Shown here piece by piece: positions 45,776-60,542 of a stretch of 64,000 bases of DNA. This stretch comes from Siphonodentalium dalli. Lineage: Eukaryota; Mollusca; Scaphopoda; Gadilida; Siphonodentaliidae. The position numbers were made by a program, and so were the translations under genes. The notes below the pieces were generated by a model. It made no database searches, was not told where the DNA came from, and was given only the letters and a program-made list of their open reading frames with translations. Positions within the stretch are counted from its first letter, which is position 1. Every line of letters starts with the position of its first letter. The stretch lies in the NCBI GenBank assembly GCA_032622095.1, contig CP136067.1, forward strand, positions 175,000,556-175,064,555, in the 5' to 3' direction.

Positions 45776-48700
45776 ACCACACTTTACTCTGTGCCAGTTA
45801 AAGTAAATGTAAATATAGACTATCTGGGGTTTCCTCATTGGACACGGAAATACAACGAAATAGAAAATTAAACGAATGGTAATATAGGATGCTACTTGGC
45901 GGGAACACAGATCTCGAGAATGAATACACAATGTACATAACTTTGGACCAAACAAATGAAGTGATAATTGGCATATAATAAATACAAGTTATACTAATAC
46001 ATGCACAACATAATAAGGTTTATACTCAACAATATATATATATGCAGAAACGTGAAGATTGTATCAGATAACAATGAAAATAGCAACAGCAATAAAATAA
46101 CGATGTGTTCAATTTGGTTTCTCTTTTAGTTCTTCCCTTGTCGATCTCGTCACTTCACCTCGAGCCGAGAGTTCCAGTTAACTTTCCGGTACAAACTTAT
46201 CGCCGCTCCGGCTCCGGTCACTTCCGATTGACTTATCTCCCATTGATCAGAAACCCAATTTCACAACACTATTCCCCCTTTAAAATAATTAAGAGTCCAG
46301 CGGAGGGAACAGCGATCCAGATCAAAATTCACAATTGAAATAATCACAAGGTGTGCGGAGAAAATCATTCGACAACAAAGAAAAAATACCATGCCTGTTC
46401 GGTGTACAATGTTTGCACGAACGAACAAAATATAGTACTATGATTATACAAGAAAATTATTATAGAAAAAAAATACCGTACCAGGTCGGTTTACAAATAA
46501 TTCGATGAAAAGAATGAATGATTACCAAATATCCACTCTTCAATAAGCTTAAGAATTTCAAATTACTTTTGAACGGACTGACGTAGGTAACCGACGTAGA
46601 TAACCTTTGCCCTATACATGTATTTCGAAATTCTCATGAACATCGAACAATCTGTGTGAAGAGTGGAATGCCAGTATTTTGTTGACCCTTTATTTAAAAC
46701 GAATTAACCAACATATTGAGTGAAATTATTGTGCAGTCACCACTGATACCCAAGTTATAGTTTTAAAATTCACTAACATACAAGATCTAATAAATTTGTT
46801 TGAAAGATTAGCAATGATCCAGCGATAACCGTGGTTGCTCCAATCGCAGCAATGCAATTCAAATTTGAGGGTAACCTATATACTTGTTATGTGATGCTTT
46901 GAATGATGATAAAAATAGATTATGTTCACGTTGCAACAATTGAGCAATGAAGCGATAATCATTGTTGCTGAACAGATAAAATTATGTTTCTTTTTTAGAA
47001 ATTCAGTTCACGGGACAATCAAGCGACAATCGTTGCTCATCAGATAGAATTATCTGTTTCTTATTTAGAAATCCGATTCGCAGGACAATTAGTGAGCAAT
47101 CAAGCGATAATCGTGGTTGCTCTTCAGAGAAAAGTATACGTTCGTGTCTGTGTGAGCTGTATTTCATAAAATGTTATCTGATTGTTCTCCTTGAAATCAT
47201 ATTATCAATATTCTGGCCAATTCACCCGCTACCTCGCCGACAATTGCAGGCAGTGTTTTCTTTATTTTGCTATGCCAAAATACCACATTCTGCGGCTCGT
47301 CAGACACCACTTCTAGTACATGCCTCGTCCAACTGCATGAAGTCCCTTCTAATTTCCATTGAAATTTGCACAGGTAGTGCTCGGAACACGTGAAACCGAT
47401 GTAATTTAAGTGTTAGGTCGTGTATATGTGATCACATGTGGACCATTTGCTTAACTAGTAAACCCATTCAGGAGACAGTTAATGGATGGGAATCATTTGA
47501 TCCACATAAGTCTGTGCTCTCGATCCATGAATGATAGTATATATGTGTAAATAGTATATATGTGTAAATTTCTTGAAAGTTCAAAGCAGCTCAACTCATA
47601 ATGATCATAAAATGACCAATCATTCATTGATTTAAATTGTAGTCAACTAACTCATATTATGAATTATTATTCGATATGAAAACAAATTATAAAGAACACA
47701 GCCATATGAGAACTATTATTTCACAATAAAGATTTCCTGAAAGCTTATGGATTTATAATAACTCATTCTGAGAATTTACATCAAATTAATTATAGATATT
47801 ACAACACAACACAATGTCTTGTTCCGTTTATGTCTGTTCATTTATGTTCAATTTTTTATGTTCTACCATTTTTGTCTATTGTTTTTGTTTAATGTTCTCT
47901 GTATATATCCTATATATCATATAATATCACTATCTATATTCTGATATATTCATAGAAAATACACGACTGATTAGAAACTTAAAAAATTGCCAGTACAATA
48001 ACTGACGAATAATTATACACCGGTATTGATAATAATTACTGAATAAGTTAGAATAACTACAAATGAGTCAAATTAGCTCTTTTTTTCTTTGACTGATTAG
48101 AAACTTAAAAAATTACCAGTACAATAACTGACGAATAATTATACACCGGTATTGATAATAATTACTGAATAAGTTAGAATAACTACAAATGAGTCAAATT
48201 AGCTCTTTTTTCTCTCTCTCTCTCTCTCTCTCTCCAGAAAGCGAATTATATTGGAGATAACTTAATGACACAACATTAAGCCTTATTCAACCATTAGGAA
48301 TTGAAGATAACTCATTCTGAGATTTCTACATCAACTTAACAAAAGATCATAACAATACGTAATGTCTTGTTCGGTTAATATTGTCTGATGTTATGTATAC
48401 ATCTCATATATGTCATTATATGTTGCATGCTATATATGTATACCCTTAATGTTTGTCTGATCTGTGCATGTAATACTTGTAACATATGTATGTCTATTTT
48501 CCCCTCCATTACAACATATGCATGTCTATCTTCGTCTATCTCCCCCTCATTACTTCATATGCATGTCTATCTTCCATTTCATATATACCTGCACGCCTAA
48601 GTAAAATGGGAATACATAACTATGTTTAGCGACAAATACCCACCTCAATATTAACTGATTTCGTACCGATAAGCATTTATTGTTTCAATACTTGACAAAC

Positions 48701-48837
48701 CCTTGGAAAATAAACAAAGCATTTCTCTCTCGCCCCCCGAAGTTTAATACATATATTTGTGACATCCCCCATTTGGCATATCTGAAAGAAAAACAACTCT
48801 ACAGACCTTATATACCCCACTCACACTGTCCATTAAT
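45776..48837. other. Unit C leader, non-coding
   Basis: Equivalent to 2205-5289, with four dyad motifs (46809-47120), the doubled 126-bp unit and (TC)n. The leader frame is shifted here by an extra base near 46290, against it being coding. Confidence 0.5.
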
Positions 48838-50757
48838 ATGCCCTTTAAATACCCATGCTCCACTTGCAAAAAATCAGTGCGAAATAACCAATATTCCTTA
48901 TGCTGTGACCTGTGTGATCAATGGATCCATCTATATTGTTCTAAACTTTCAAAAGCAGACTTCATAAAGCTTGTTGATGATGAAAAAACATGGTTTTGTC
49001 ACCATTGTATTGCATCTATACTACCATTTAATCATACAGAAGAAGAGGCACTGTTTCAGCTGGCTTTATTTGATATGAAACACGATTATGTTCATTCAAA
49101 TCATCAAATGTCACCTCAAAAGATCCCTTACTAATGAACCCATTCATGATGACTTTTGTAAGGAATCCCAACTGGATGACGATGACTATAACTTAGACCC
49201 AATAATTGCTGAAAACTCCTCCAATTATATCCTTCTTGAAGAATTTAATGATAAACTGAAACAGTTGAATAAAAATATATCATCTTCAATAATTCATTTC
49301 AACATACGTTCTTTAATGAGAAATATAGATAAATTATCTACTTTCCTTCATTATTGTAGACATATATTTGATATACTAGGCGTTACTGAGACATGAGTCC
49401 CCAATTGATCTGAAAAAATGGGACGTTACAGTTTATATGAAAACCATAGGAATGACAGAAAGGGGAGTGGGGTTGGAATATATGCTAACGATAACATTAA
49501 AGCTCAAGTTCCAACAGACTTATCTATATTCACGGAAAGCTTTGAAAGCTTATTTATTGAAATCCCTGATCATAAAAACAAGAACCAACTAGTAGGTTGT
49601 ATATATCGATGCCCCAATTCTGATGTCGACACATTTCTTGAAAAACTTGAAACAGTACTAACTCAAATACATAGAGAAAAAAGGAATGCTACCTGATGGG
49701 TGATTTCAACATAAAAATAAATAATGATAATACCAGTGGAAAGAACTTCTTAAACCTATTGAATTCATTTATGTTTCTGACAACAATAACTAAACCCACC
49801 AGAATTACAGAATTCAGTGCAACCCTCATTGACAACATATTCTCCAACTGTCATCTGTCTTCATCATTTTACGCAGGTATTTTTGTGGAAGACATAACTG
49901 ATCACTTGCCCATTTACCTTCTTGTGGATAATGGAGCCAAAAAAAGTAACCAACAAAGATGTTTTTATTTACCAAAGAGACTATTCAAATATTCAAAGCT
50001 AACAGATTATCTTTAAATCTTGATAAATACAAACAATATGCTTTTCACAAATACAGATCTTTGTAAGTCGTTAAATTTTCTATCGGAGCTAAAAATTAAT
50101 GATAAACTGGTCCAAAGGGTTAAAAACACTAAATTCCTAGGAATTAATATTGAAGAAACTTTGTCATGGGATTTACATGTGGATACAATTATCAATAAAC
50201 TATCGAGAAACCTAGGAGTCATGCGTAAGGTTAGTGAGTTTGTACCAAAGGATACGATGAAATCACTTTATTCGATACTTATTATCCCATATCTCACCTT
50301 ATTGTAATGCTATTTGGAGTGCAACAACAATGAAAAATCTTCAAAAACTTCAAAAAATACAACACAAAGCAATTGCAACACTGTTATATGGAAATAAAAA
50401 TACCCAGGAAATATGCAAGAAACACAATTTATTGCTGCTTGAAGACATTGGAAATATGCAACTGCTTAAAATTTTACATGATTTCCGCCACAAGAAACTC
50501 CACAAATCACTGACTTCCCTATTTACAAGCCTACATGATATCCATAATTACAATACACGGTCCAAAGCTAATTCAAATCTATTCTGTGTATTTAAAAGAA
50601 CGAAAAAAGCAAAAATGCCACATCAACCAGAGCCAGATGCCCGTGGAATGAACTACCAACTGACTGCAAACCCAGAATAGAAATTGATAGCAATTACTCA
50701 AAATATCTGAAAGAATATTTAATTAACAAGCAACATAAACCACCCCCCACTGAATAG
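48838..50757 (+). pseudogene. LINE, unit C copy, with internal deletion
   Basis: Holds the only intact PHD finger of the three copies (ATG 48838): CSTC, CCDLC, HLYC and CHHC supply the C4HC3 pattern over 98 codons to a TAA at 49132. The endonuclease follows in other frames (49300-49990), with the shared TGA after GVTET (49394). At about 49999 CAAATATTCAAAG joins directly to CTAACAGATTATC, removing the equivalent of 6436-8330 in unit A, that is, all central RT motifs including FADD. The RT tail continues (NLGVMRKVSEFVPKD; GGA here where A and B have TGA) to a TAG at 50755 after a frame change. Confidence 0.85.
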
Positions 50758-50891
50758 TACTCCTCCCTGGTTATCGACATGTACTCTAATAGTAGTACAA
50801 AACAGAGTTCTGTCACCACAGGGCTATTCAAATTAGGACAAGCTCCTTATTGTTTCTTACTCTTATTGTATAATTCATCCTACTCTGATTA

Positions 50892-52038
50892 GCCACCGTT
50901 CATAAGAGAACACACACCGGAGATCGTCCATATCCGTGCGATGTGTGTGAGAAATCGTTTGCTCAGAACCATCAACTCGTGAGTCATAAGATAATCCACA
51001 CCGGCGATCGACCATATCAGTGTGATATCTGTGAGGAGTTATTCTCCCATAAAAGTAACCTAATGATACACAATGAACTCAACGCAGGCGATCGTCCGTA
51101 TCATTGCGATGCGTGTGAGAAATCATTCGCCAATATATAGTAGTAGCCTATTTAGACATAACCGAAGCCACACAGGCGAACGCCCGTATCACTGCGAGCT
51201 GTGTGAGAAATCATTTGCCTAGAGCTATCACATGATGAGACACAAGAGAATAATCCACATAGGCGAGCGTCCGTATCAGTGCGATGTGTGTGAGAAATCG
51301 TTCTCCCAAAGCAGTAACCTAATGATACATATGAAACTGCACACTGTTGATCGTCCGTATCAGTGCGATATGTGTGAGAAATCATTTGCCATGAGCAGTA
51401 GCGTAATAAGACATAACAGAAGCCACACAGGCGAACGCCCGTATCAATGTGATGTGTGTGGGAAATCGTTTGCCCAGAGCGATCACCTAATGACACATAA
51501 GAGAAGCCACACATGCGACCATCCGTATCAGTGCAATGTGTGTGAGAAATCATTTACTACTTCAACTCAAGCCACCGTCCATAAGAGAACACACACAGGC
51601 GATCGTCCATATCAGTGCGATGTGTGTGAGAAATCGTTCACCCAGAGAAGTAGCCTGATGAGACATAACAGAGGCCACACTGGCGAACGACCGTATTAGT
51701 GTGATGTGTGTGAGAAATAATTCGTACATGGCAAGAGCCTAATGAGCCACAATAATCTCCACACAGGCGACCGTCCGTATCAGTGTGATGTGTGTGAGAA
51801 ACCATTCGTCCTGAGCAGTAGCTTAATGAGACATAGGAAGCTTCATACAACATAGCGTCCGTATCAGTGCGATGTGTGTGAGGAATACAATCATATAGAT
51901 AATCTGATAACACAGGGATAGCAAGGATATCCACGCAGATAATCGCCCATATCAATGCGATGTGTGGGAGAAATAATTTTCCCAAAAGAGTCCCTTGATG
52001 GCGATCATACGTGTCAGTCCGATGTGTGTGAGAAATAA
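50892..52038 (+). pseudogene. Degenerate C2H2 zinc-finger array, unit C (+ strand)
   Basis: Same array as 9231 and 33824. A 4-base TATA insertion in finger 3 (CCAATATATAGTAG, near 51131) shifts the frame. A TAG in finger 4 (51219), stops at 51697 and 51718, and a decayed tail follow. The piece 51232-51699 is open for over five fingers. Linker changes HTVDRP and HTCDHP are seen. It flows into the intact TAACCCTCTCAGAG that is the empty site of the LTR element in unit A. Confidence 0.78.
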
Positions 52039-53685
52039 CCCTCTCAGAGTGTTTTACTTTAACATGAACATAAATGTGAGTTTTAACTGCGGTAGGTTTG
52101 TTATATTATGTCTTAAAAGGGGAATCCCCGATTCATGTTGTAGATGATGGTCTAAATTAGTAGTACTCGTAACTGATGGGTGGGCTTTTCATCTGTTACC
52201 GTTTTTTATATACAGCAATGATTTATACAGTAGTTAGTGAAAGATGAACACATCATGCATGCACAGCCTTTTTCCGTATTAAACTCCGCGAGGCATATAA
52301 CAAGTTTGATCCTCTTCAAACTTCAAAGTTCCATAAGTATTTTCTGTCACTATATGCATTGGAGACTTAAAGATGGATTATCAACTTAAGTCTTTAGTCC
52401 TCAAATATATCACATGCAGTACACGGTTGTCGTACAAAGTTGTCGTTAAACTATAGCAGAACATGATTCCCGACAGATTTCCCTTTTCTTGGCGCCAAAA
52501 TACCCCGAAAATATCCCCGAGGCAGCAGAGTTCCAAACAAAAAACAAACAAATTGGCGTCTATCGACCCCATAGATAGATAGGTTAATGAAATAAAACGT
52601 GCACACGAGACCGATGTCAAAATAACAAATATATATAACAATGTCAACAATGATTCAACATAATATATATATACTATAGTAACTATTTCATTATTATATC
52701 AGTAGAATTTGACCTTTCTTTTAAAAATGTCCATGTTGCAGATTATGGTGCATGTATGGGGCTCGTTGTTTTGCATTATTTATTGGAATCTGTGGCCATC
52801 ATTCAATCCAATAAATTTATCACTCGTCATCCCTATCTCACAAAAGAAGTGTTTACGCATCTTTTCACATGTGGTGCGGCGCATAACGAAGTGTTCTTCA
52901 TTCACAACATCCATGTTACATTTCCTAACAATTCTTTTTTCAGGTGACTCTATTGGCTGTTTGTGGCAACCCTTTTCAGTTTCCAAGTTATGATTACTAA
53001 TTCTTAATATGATTCCATATTCCCCCTGGGGCTTTCAACATGGGTCGGTGTCAATCAAGTTGAACCTAATATGCCCTAATCTCATGTCAGCAGATCTCCA
53101 TTCTCATTGGTCAATCTTAGCAGGCCAGCATGAAGTAACATTCACCGGCATTACCGAACCATTTACAACGGCACCACTATACTCTTCATCAATGTTTGGG
53201 AAGTAAGGGGCTTGTTACATGAACTGGGGCAACTCTGCTAGCCAGGACAACTCGGTTTGCCGGATGGCCCGGTCTAATGTGCTTGCTTACTGAACATATG
53301 ATGTGCTGTTACATGAGACGGGTCAACTCTGCAAACCGAGATGTCGCGTCCCGCCTTGCCAGGACAACTCGTTTAGCCGGGAAAACTTAGCTCACGTAAC
53401 AGCGAGTCATTCGGGCTAACCGCGATGAGAGTCCCGTGGGCGAACAACCCCTTCAGATAAACTTATATCCTAGCCTATACATGTGTATCTTCAAGATTGT
53501 TCCACCGTGTCCCGATTTTCTCTGCAAATATTACTCACAAGCAACAATTCTCTTGGACATACTCCGCAATAATCGTCACACTGTGATTATATTTCACTGA
53601 ATAGTCCAAATTTTCACACCCAATAACCGAAAGTTACCCTATATTCAACCAACTGTGTATGACGCTTCATCCAGCAGGTTGATAA
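52039..53685. other. Unit C middle region, no gene supported
   Basis: Equivalent to 14180-16308 without the fresh TTAA element. The empty site is AATTCTTAATATGATTCC (53002). It retains the longer GTTACATGAG-containing stretch (53211-53410). Confidence 0.55.
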
Positions 53686-53689
53686 TTAA

Positions 53690-54208
53690 AGATGGATTAT
53701 GTCTTTAAATAACAAATTTTAAATAGTTGCGTGGGTATAAAATAATAAATATGAACTGAGACCCCTGTCCGGAAAAGCTTCTATCAATTAATATTGATTT
53801 TATTTCGAATATTTAATTGGGACCGTTTATGTGTCTATTTTTAGAACAGACCATTCGGATGATAGCATATTGCGATATAGAGCACTGGGCTGTTCCTATG
53901 GCTACGCACCGAAAGTCAAATGTCCCAGATTAATTGTTTGTATTCTTTTGTTCCATAGTTATAAACGATAATGAGTATAATTAACGTTTATTTGTGACAA
54001 AATTGTACAATAAAATTTCTGGTCTCTGTTAACAGTAACCACTATTGTTCGTTAGCTATACAACTACACCTTTTTAGACTAGAAAATATTCGAAATAAAA
54101 TTAATATTAATCGACAGAAGCATTTCTGGACAGGAGTCTTCGATTCAGATCTAATATTTTATACCCCGGTAACTATATAAAACATGTGTGCAACGAGATA
54201 ATCCACCT
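53690..54208. mobile_element. ~519-bp TTAA foldback MITE (ancestral position, unit C)
   Basis: TTAA 53686-53689 and 54209-54212; starts AGATGGATTATGTCTTT, ends CAACGAGATAATCCACCT. Orthologous to 16313 and 36598. Confidence 0.87.
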
Positions 54209-54212
54209 TTAA

Positions 54213-55657
54213 CTAGTTGCCAATATTTTGAATATACTTTAATTTGGGATCGGATTATTATATGTGGTTTATTCAGCGAAACAATTAACGTTTTCCAACT
54301 GTCGCTGAAATCTCATTGTATTCAGGGTCTTGTTCTATGAGACAAGATATTCAGATTGTACATGCAAAATTATGCTTCTTTACATCCCCTGTAATCTTAT
54401 TGCTCATGGAAATTAAATTGTTCTTCGTGTAAGAAGAGGATGATGAATAAATGCTAGTTTATGACCCTATGGTCAACGATACCCGGTATGCACAATCTAA
54501 AGTCATGAATGGTCCCATGCTGAACATGCGTGAATGACAATTGATTGTAATGATAGGACCGTTACATTGTAAAGGCAGCACAATCTATCTTTCTTTAAAG
54601 GCGCTATGATAAAATTATATCTCTGATCTACTCGGGAGTGGCAAATATGTATGTTGTACAGCTTTTGGAACTTTGGAATATCCATTTTTGTTAGTCTGAG
54701 ACTTACTCGTATCATAGACAAGTATGGCAAAATTTCCGTGCACATAGGGTCAAGCCCAACCTTTACCCAACAAAACGGCCAAAAACGCCCAAATAAAGCT
54801 TCAACAGCCCAAAATATCTTCGGTCTGTCTTAATAACACCATACAAATATGGATATCATTGGAACCGGTTCATTGACCACATTGTTATGCCCTGTGCGGC
54901 CTAAAAACACATATGGTCGACTCGCATATATAAGAGAATGCATTGGCACAGGGCCGTTCTGTCAGTATGGACTAATCATATTATCTTCATTATGTGCACT
55001 CTTGACATAGCTGATGTCTCGTTACTAAATTATACAGTGTTGTGTCTTGAACAATTTAAATATAACATGTGAGTGTCTGGTCTTTTACACTATATATCTT
55101 ATACCACATGTGCATGCAATTTCCATGTTCATATTGTCTTTTATTTTGTCTTATTTAAAGTGATTTTTTAATGTATCTGACGCAGATTAGAAAACACCAT
55201 GCACCTATCCGTGACGAAATATAAGCTCATAAGAATGAAAGATATAATTTTCTATATATTTTCTTCCATTTTGTTTGCCATCATAAAATATAGTAACCTT
55301 TTCATACCTTAATAAGATTGCATTTTATAGGCAATACTCCCAATAACTTAATTCTTTAAAATATGTTCATCTCACACTAAAATATGGCCTGGACCCAATA
55401 TTGAATTTTCGGGGAAATTTCATATCACATTCTGTTAGAAATTTTTTTCTTTGGGATTGGAAGTAGCTGAGACCAAGCAAACGCATACTACTGAGCAAAT
55501 GATCATACGATATAAAGATTTAAATAATAAGAGAATAGGTCCAATTTGCTACCATTTCAAAACAATAGGAACGAATATAGGAGACATAAGTGATATACAT
55601 GTAAGTCCTATTTTTCAAATTCAGGTCGCCATTTTGGCAGACATCTTTATAATATGG
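54213..55657. other. Unit C region before the 6.1-kb block; no gene
   Basis: Non-coding, shared with A and B. 54889-54954 is a collapsed double-palindrome element: the outer GCCCTGTGC and GGCACAGGGC remain, but the first palindrome and most of the spacer are missing. Confidence 0.5.
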
Positions 55658-57845
55658 GCACGAATGAGCCAAGCTCATCAGTGTTACAAAGTGAACATTA
55701 CATATGCATCCATCATCTTCACCACACATCAGTCACTCAGTTCGACAACAATCATATCATTTTCCCGACATATACAAATATAAATGAATATCATTACACA
55801 ATCACATATATTAGTTCGGTAATTTTGTCAAACACTAAGGAAATCACATTCAAATAACATATCTCAAATACACAGATCAAATACTGAGTATTGAAGTATA
55901 CCGCCAAGCCGTAGGCCCGCCAAAAATAAAAAGACTTCAATACTTGTAGCTCATCTTTAGTAAGCTTAATGTAGTAATGTATGTTTACCGGTACATAAAA
56001 CATCTTAACTCGCCTAATAATGATTGGATATCAAACACCATACTGAAGGTTTATCCAATATTTTGTGGCTAAGAATCCTGGTGCATAAAAGTACCTGGCA
56101 CATATCAAGTAAACAATGCTAGCAAAAATAAAGGAGGAAATTGCCAGTTCAAAGAAAACCAGAACCAGCAGACAAGGAAGAAAAAATAGTCAGGATGAAT
56201 ATAACAATAATATCCAAAACCAGGCAAGGATCCCAGGGAATTAGAAATCATATCAAATTCCAGCCAAGGACCATCTCCCCCAAGGTATAGCAATAACACC
56301 CTGGAAAGGTGCAAGAAAAAACCACCAGGGCTGCCAGTTCTGGAAAACTATGCTACTAGTATATATAGAGAAGATATATCATTAATTAACATTCTCCATG
56401 CTCGTAAAACTTTAAACGTGAGGGGTGTGTGTATCTCATACACCATTTATAAATTGATGAAAACAAATTCAAGAAAGCTATTCAAAGTCAAAACATCTGT
56501 CAAAAGAACTTGAATTGACCATGTTCATCTAAACCAATCAGGGCTACCGTCTATCAAGATAATGCTATGTATAAGTCGTGACTCATGTTGTCCCGTTATG
56601 TCACATAATAGGATGATCATGCCCATGTGATGTCAGAATTATCCAAGACAACCAGAAATCCAATGCATGTATCACCACATGCAATTTCAAACAAGCATGT
56701 GGTCAAAATTCATGTCGCAAACGATTAATATAAAAATACAAAGGACTACCGTCTCTCGAAATTAGGCTACCACAGGTATGATAATGTCCCAGTACATGTA
56801 GATAATTTGTCTCTTCTAACATGTGATCATGTTTATTCAAATAATGACTACTAATCCATGAATGAAACCATCAATGAAATTATCATGGTGATTACCGTAA
56901 AGGTAATCAAAGTTCGCGTCTTTTAACAGTTGACCATGATCATGTAAAAAATGCAAAAACATGTTGGTCAAATTAATCAACACTCATAATATCTATCAGG
57001 ATGCCGTGGTCAATTCAAAGTGTCCTTTATCACGGTGGCCAAACTAATCTTATATAAATATATGTTGAACAATCAATACATCAACATCTAGCAAAGGTGA
57101 CATATTCATACCAGATCCCACTGCCCGGGTCCTGCTCATGTAAAACTATTCAAGTGCAACTATGTCATATGTATGATGATTACGAACAGTATATAGGGTC
57201 ACATGAATATCATTGTTCAAAACAGTACCCTGTGAGGAAAAAGAAAAAATTCCTCTGGTGCCAAATTCTCGTTCTTCGAAAATTGTGAGTTATTCTTTTG
57301 TCCATTTCTAAGAACCTGTTGCTCATATAGCACACATGTAGACTGGAAAGAACCTCACCTGTCAAACAAGTTCTGATGAAAATAATCAAATATTTTCTGG
57401 TGTAAAAATCTGATTCTTCGAAAAGTTTATCTTGCACATATACATTGTCAAGGCAAAGATAATTATTTGCATGACATTGATCTAAACTATTTATCCTTGT
57501 TATCTTACTGACCGAGGACACAATATCTCGCATTACAGAGTATTGTGTTCACATACATGCATAGTTATGTTGTCCCTATATTAACCAGTTAATAACCATG
57601 TGAGCGTTATCTGTGAGCGTTAATCCTGATTAGATATATTTAAGATGTATATACCAGTGCTGTTTGCTGTGTAAAATTATCTACTAGCACAACTCCATCG
57701 ATATTTATTCTCATTGAGTCTACACATATGAGCTACACATTATATAAAGTGCTGTTTTAATTAATTGGTATTGTGTGTATATACTACATTGCATATGATG
57801 TGCAGGCACTGGTTCTGGTGAAATGTATGGGCCGCCCATGCAGAC

Positions 57846-58235
57846 ATGACTCCCAGAATAAAGGTTAAATTCAACCTCTGCTACCACTGTACATGTAATA
57901 TACCGTATATACCAGACAATCATTTGACCGATACAATGGCGAAGACATTACCAGATATGACAGAAAATGGTAGTTGGATGATACGAGATGCTGAGAAATT
58001 CTACTCTGCCAGCCATCCATATGACGGTGCCTTCCTCGACCAAGTTACAAGTGTTCGTCAGTCATCCGATGTTCAGGATCCAATGCGTCGACTACAAGAC
58101 TCTGCAACCGAGCCCACGGAGGCCTATGACGTAACAGAAGTCTTGTTGGAACTTGGACTGACTAATGACGATGGATGGACGAATTCTTCAACCCCCTCCA
58201 ACAGGGCCTTCTTTTCAAAGCTTGGGGGAATGTAG
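57846..58235 (+). CDS. Hypothetical 129-codon ORF, function unknown
   Basis: ATG 57846 opens 129 codons; a second in-frame ATG at 57936 (ACAATGG) has the better context and would give 99 residues (MAKTLPDMTENGSWMIRD...). The protein is acidic and hydrophilic, with a leucine-rich stretch TEVLLELGL near the end and stop at 58233. AATAAA at 58409 lies 170 bp downstream, consistent with a last exon. There is no signal peptide or membrane segment. The TEVLLELGL..PSNRAFF part faintly recalls the EEILLDLGF..P.RFF core of IP3R-binding KRAP/TESPA1-type proteins; this is a weak impression, not an assignment. It may be an exon of a larger gene or a chance frame. Confidence 0.35.
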   Translation: MTPRIKVKFNLCYHCTCNIPYIPDNHLTDTMAKTLPDMTENGSWMIRDAEKFYSASHPYDGAFLDQVTSVRQSSDVQDPMRRLQDSATEPTEAYDVTEVLLELGLTNDDGWTNSSTPSNRAFFSKLGGM

Positions 58236-60542
58236 CGGTTTTAGGTCCCGAAGAGTACCGCTTATCCGGTACGAGTGCACCCGAGGATGTGACGTCACTC
58301 CCAGCTATCGAGAAGAACAGAACAGAACTGACCACGAACAAGACCACACGTATTTGGCTGACATCTTGTATAATATGACTTTACCATGAATTGTGACCAT
58401 TATATAGAATAAACCATGTTGTTAAACCTGAATACAATGTCCTGTTTGGTTTCAATACTAGTATACCAAACATACAGTGACCTTATGAATGTATACAGAC
58501 GTTCATATGTGTACACATACATAGTGTCTATATACATTTCTTATAAGGCCGTACAATTAAATGAAGATATGAATAAATCATTATAAATGAGATAATACTC
58601 ACTACTGATATGAGAGCTGGTAAAAATTGTTCAGACGTTTAGGAGACCTATCAACAAATTCTTTAAAATTAATATAGAATATATCCCATTACTTTTGTCA
58701 AAATTAACTCTCATATCAATGGAGCGTAAAGGTGTGTACTATAATGATTGTGATATGGTGTTTCACAATAGGATTATGAAACCAATATAACATGTATAAT
58801 GTCAATGATCACTTCATCACTGTAAAGAACAACCCTGAATCAGGTGACTCTCATTAGCAATAGTGATATATGCATCAATTTCTTAAATCTTACATGTATT
58901 CTGTAACTACCCATTGCATTATTGCGTGAAACCATCGTTAATCTTCAAGTGATGTATCAAGTTATCAATTAGTGCAATACTATGTAATGTAATCACAGTA
59001 CATATACATGCAGGTAATTACATGAAACAGACAACATTACAATTAAGGATCTTGTCAAGTACATGTACAGTACGGCTCAATTCAGTGAGTCTAATTTGAT
59101 CATGGTAGGTATCATGTATCTGCTTCAGCTTCAATATTGACTGTTTAAAAGTTAAAACGATTCAATATCCAGACAATTTTTTCAACATCAGTATTTAATA
59201 AAAATACTTTTATTTCATGATGATCAATTTATAACTTTATTGATCTGTTGTGAATAATGTTCATATACATGTATATGAAAGTCGTGAGGAGAAATGTATA
59301 ACATGTCAAATACATATCAAATATGAAATACTGGTCAGACGAGCTTATACATAAAGGCTGGTTAGAACTGCATATTAGGATTTCAAAGGCTGGCGGTTAT
59401 TTCAAAACCTTCATGCTACTCATGGTTTTATGCCAGGCCAGACATAACAGATTTATATTGAAATTTCAAGAATATACTACTCACAGGCCCATTTGCTCTG
59501 CAAACTAGTGTTTTGTAAAGAAATTCAGATATAATAATTGTGATAATCATGGTGTGAAAACACTTGTGATACAGGTATAAGATTTGGTATAAGAAATACC
59601 TAGACCTGGTATCCACACACCAGTACCGGCAAACATCACTGCAACTACATGTCGGGTTGCCAATGAAATTAATACTATACATTCATAAACTATTTCTGCA
59701 ACTTGAAATCATGACCAATTTAAAAATTTCTTGACCAGTTGTGAAAAATGGTTATCTACTGACTACATGTATGTCATATGGAGAAACACATAACGTATAA
59801 ATACATATCCAAAATGAATGATGGTCTAACATGCTTGTACATGAAAGCTCGTTCTGCATATATAAGGATTTCAATGACTGTCTGTTATCACCAAACTCAT
59901 GTATTTGCCAGGTAAGACATTACATATTTACTAGTTATGATATTTCGAAAGTGTACTACACTGGTACTCTCAGAGGCCCATTACTCTCCAGAAATCAGTG
60001 ATTTCCCCCAAACAATTCAGAATTAATAATTGTCATGATCATACATGTTGGAGTTGAATGTAAAGGTCAACACAATTGATATTATCGATACAAAATTGGG
60101 TAAATTTTATATTTCTTTACAAAACGATATTAATATACCGTACACACATGTTACACGATCATATATGCAAGTGAGATATTTGAGAATTAACGCATGTTGA
60201 TTGGTATCAGGAGATACCTCCTACTAAGTACCATTAAAAACTGGATGAGTGTACTTATGACTGTCTATGGAAGTGTACCATTGACCGAAATTAACGAGAA
60301 CGAAATGTACCAGCAGTAACAGGATCGTGCTAATTACAGAGACCTCAAACATGGATGACTAATTCATGTAGAAACCATGTTCGTACAATTTTTCTTATAA
60401 CATTTGAATAAATGAGGCCATTTCAGCTTTTTGCTGAGAGTGCAAATGATGTTCAAAATACCATTTCTAATTTGCATTTCCTGAATGGACTTCCTGTCAT
60501 ATCTGATGTTGTCAAGTTCATAAGAAATCAGCTGTTCAATTG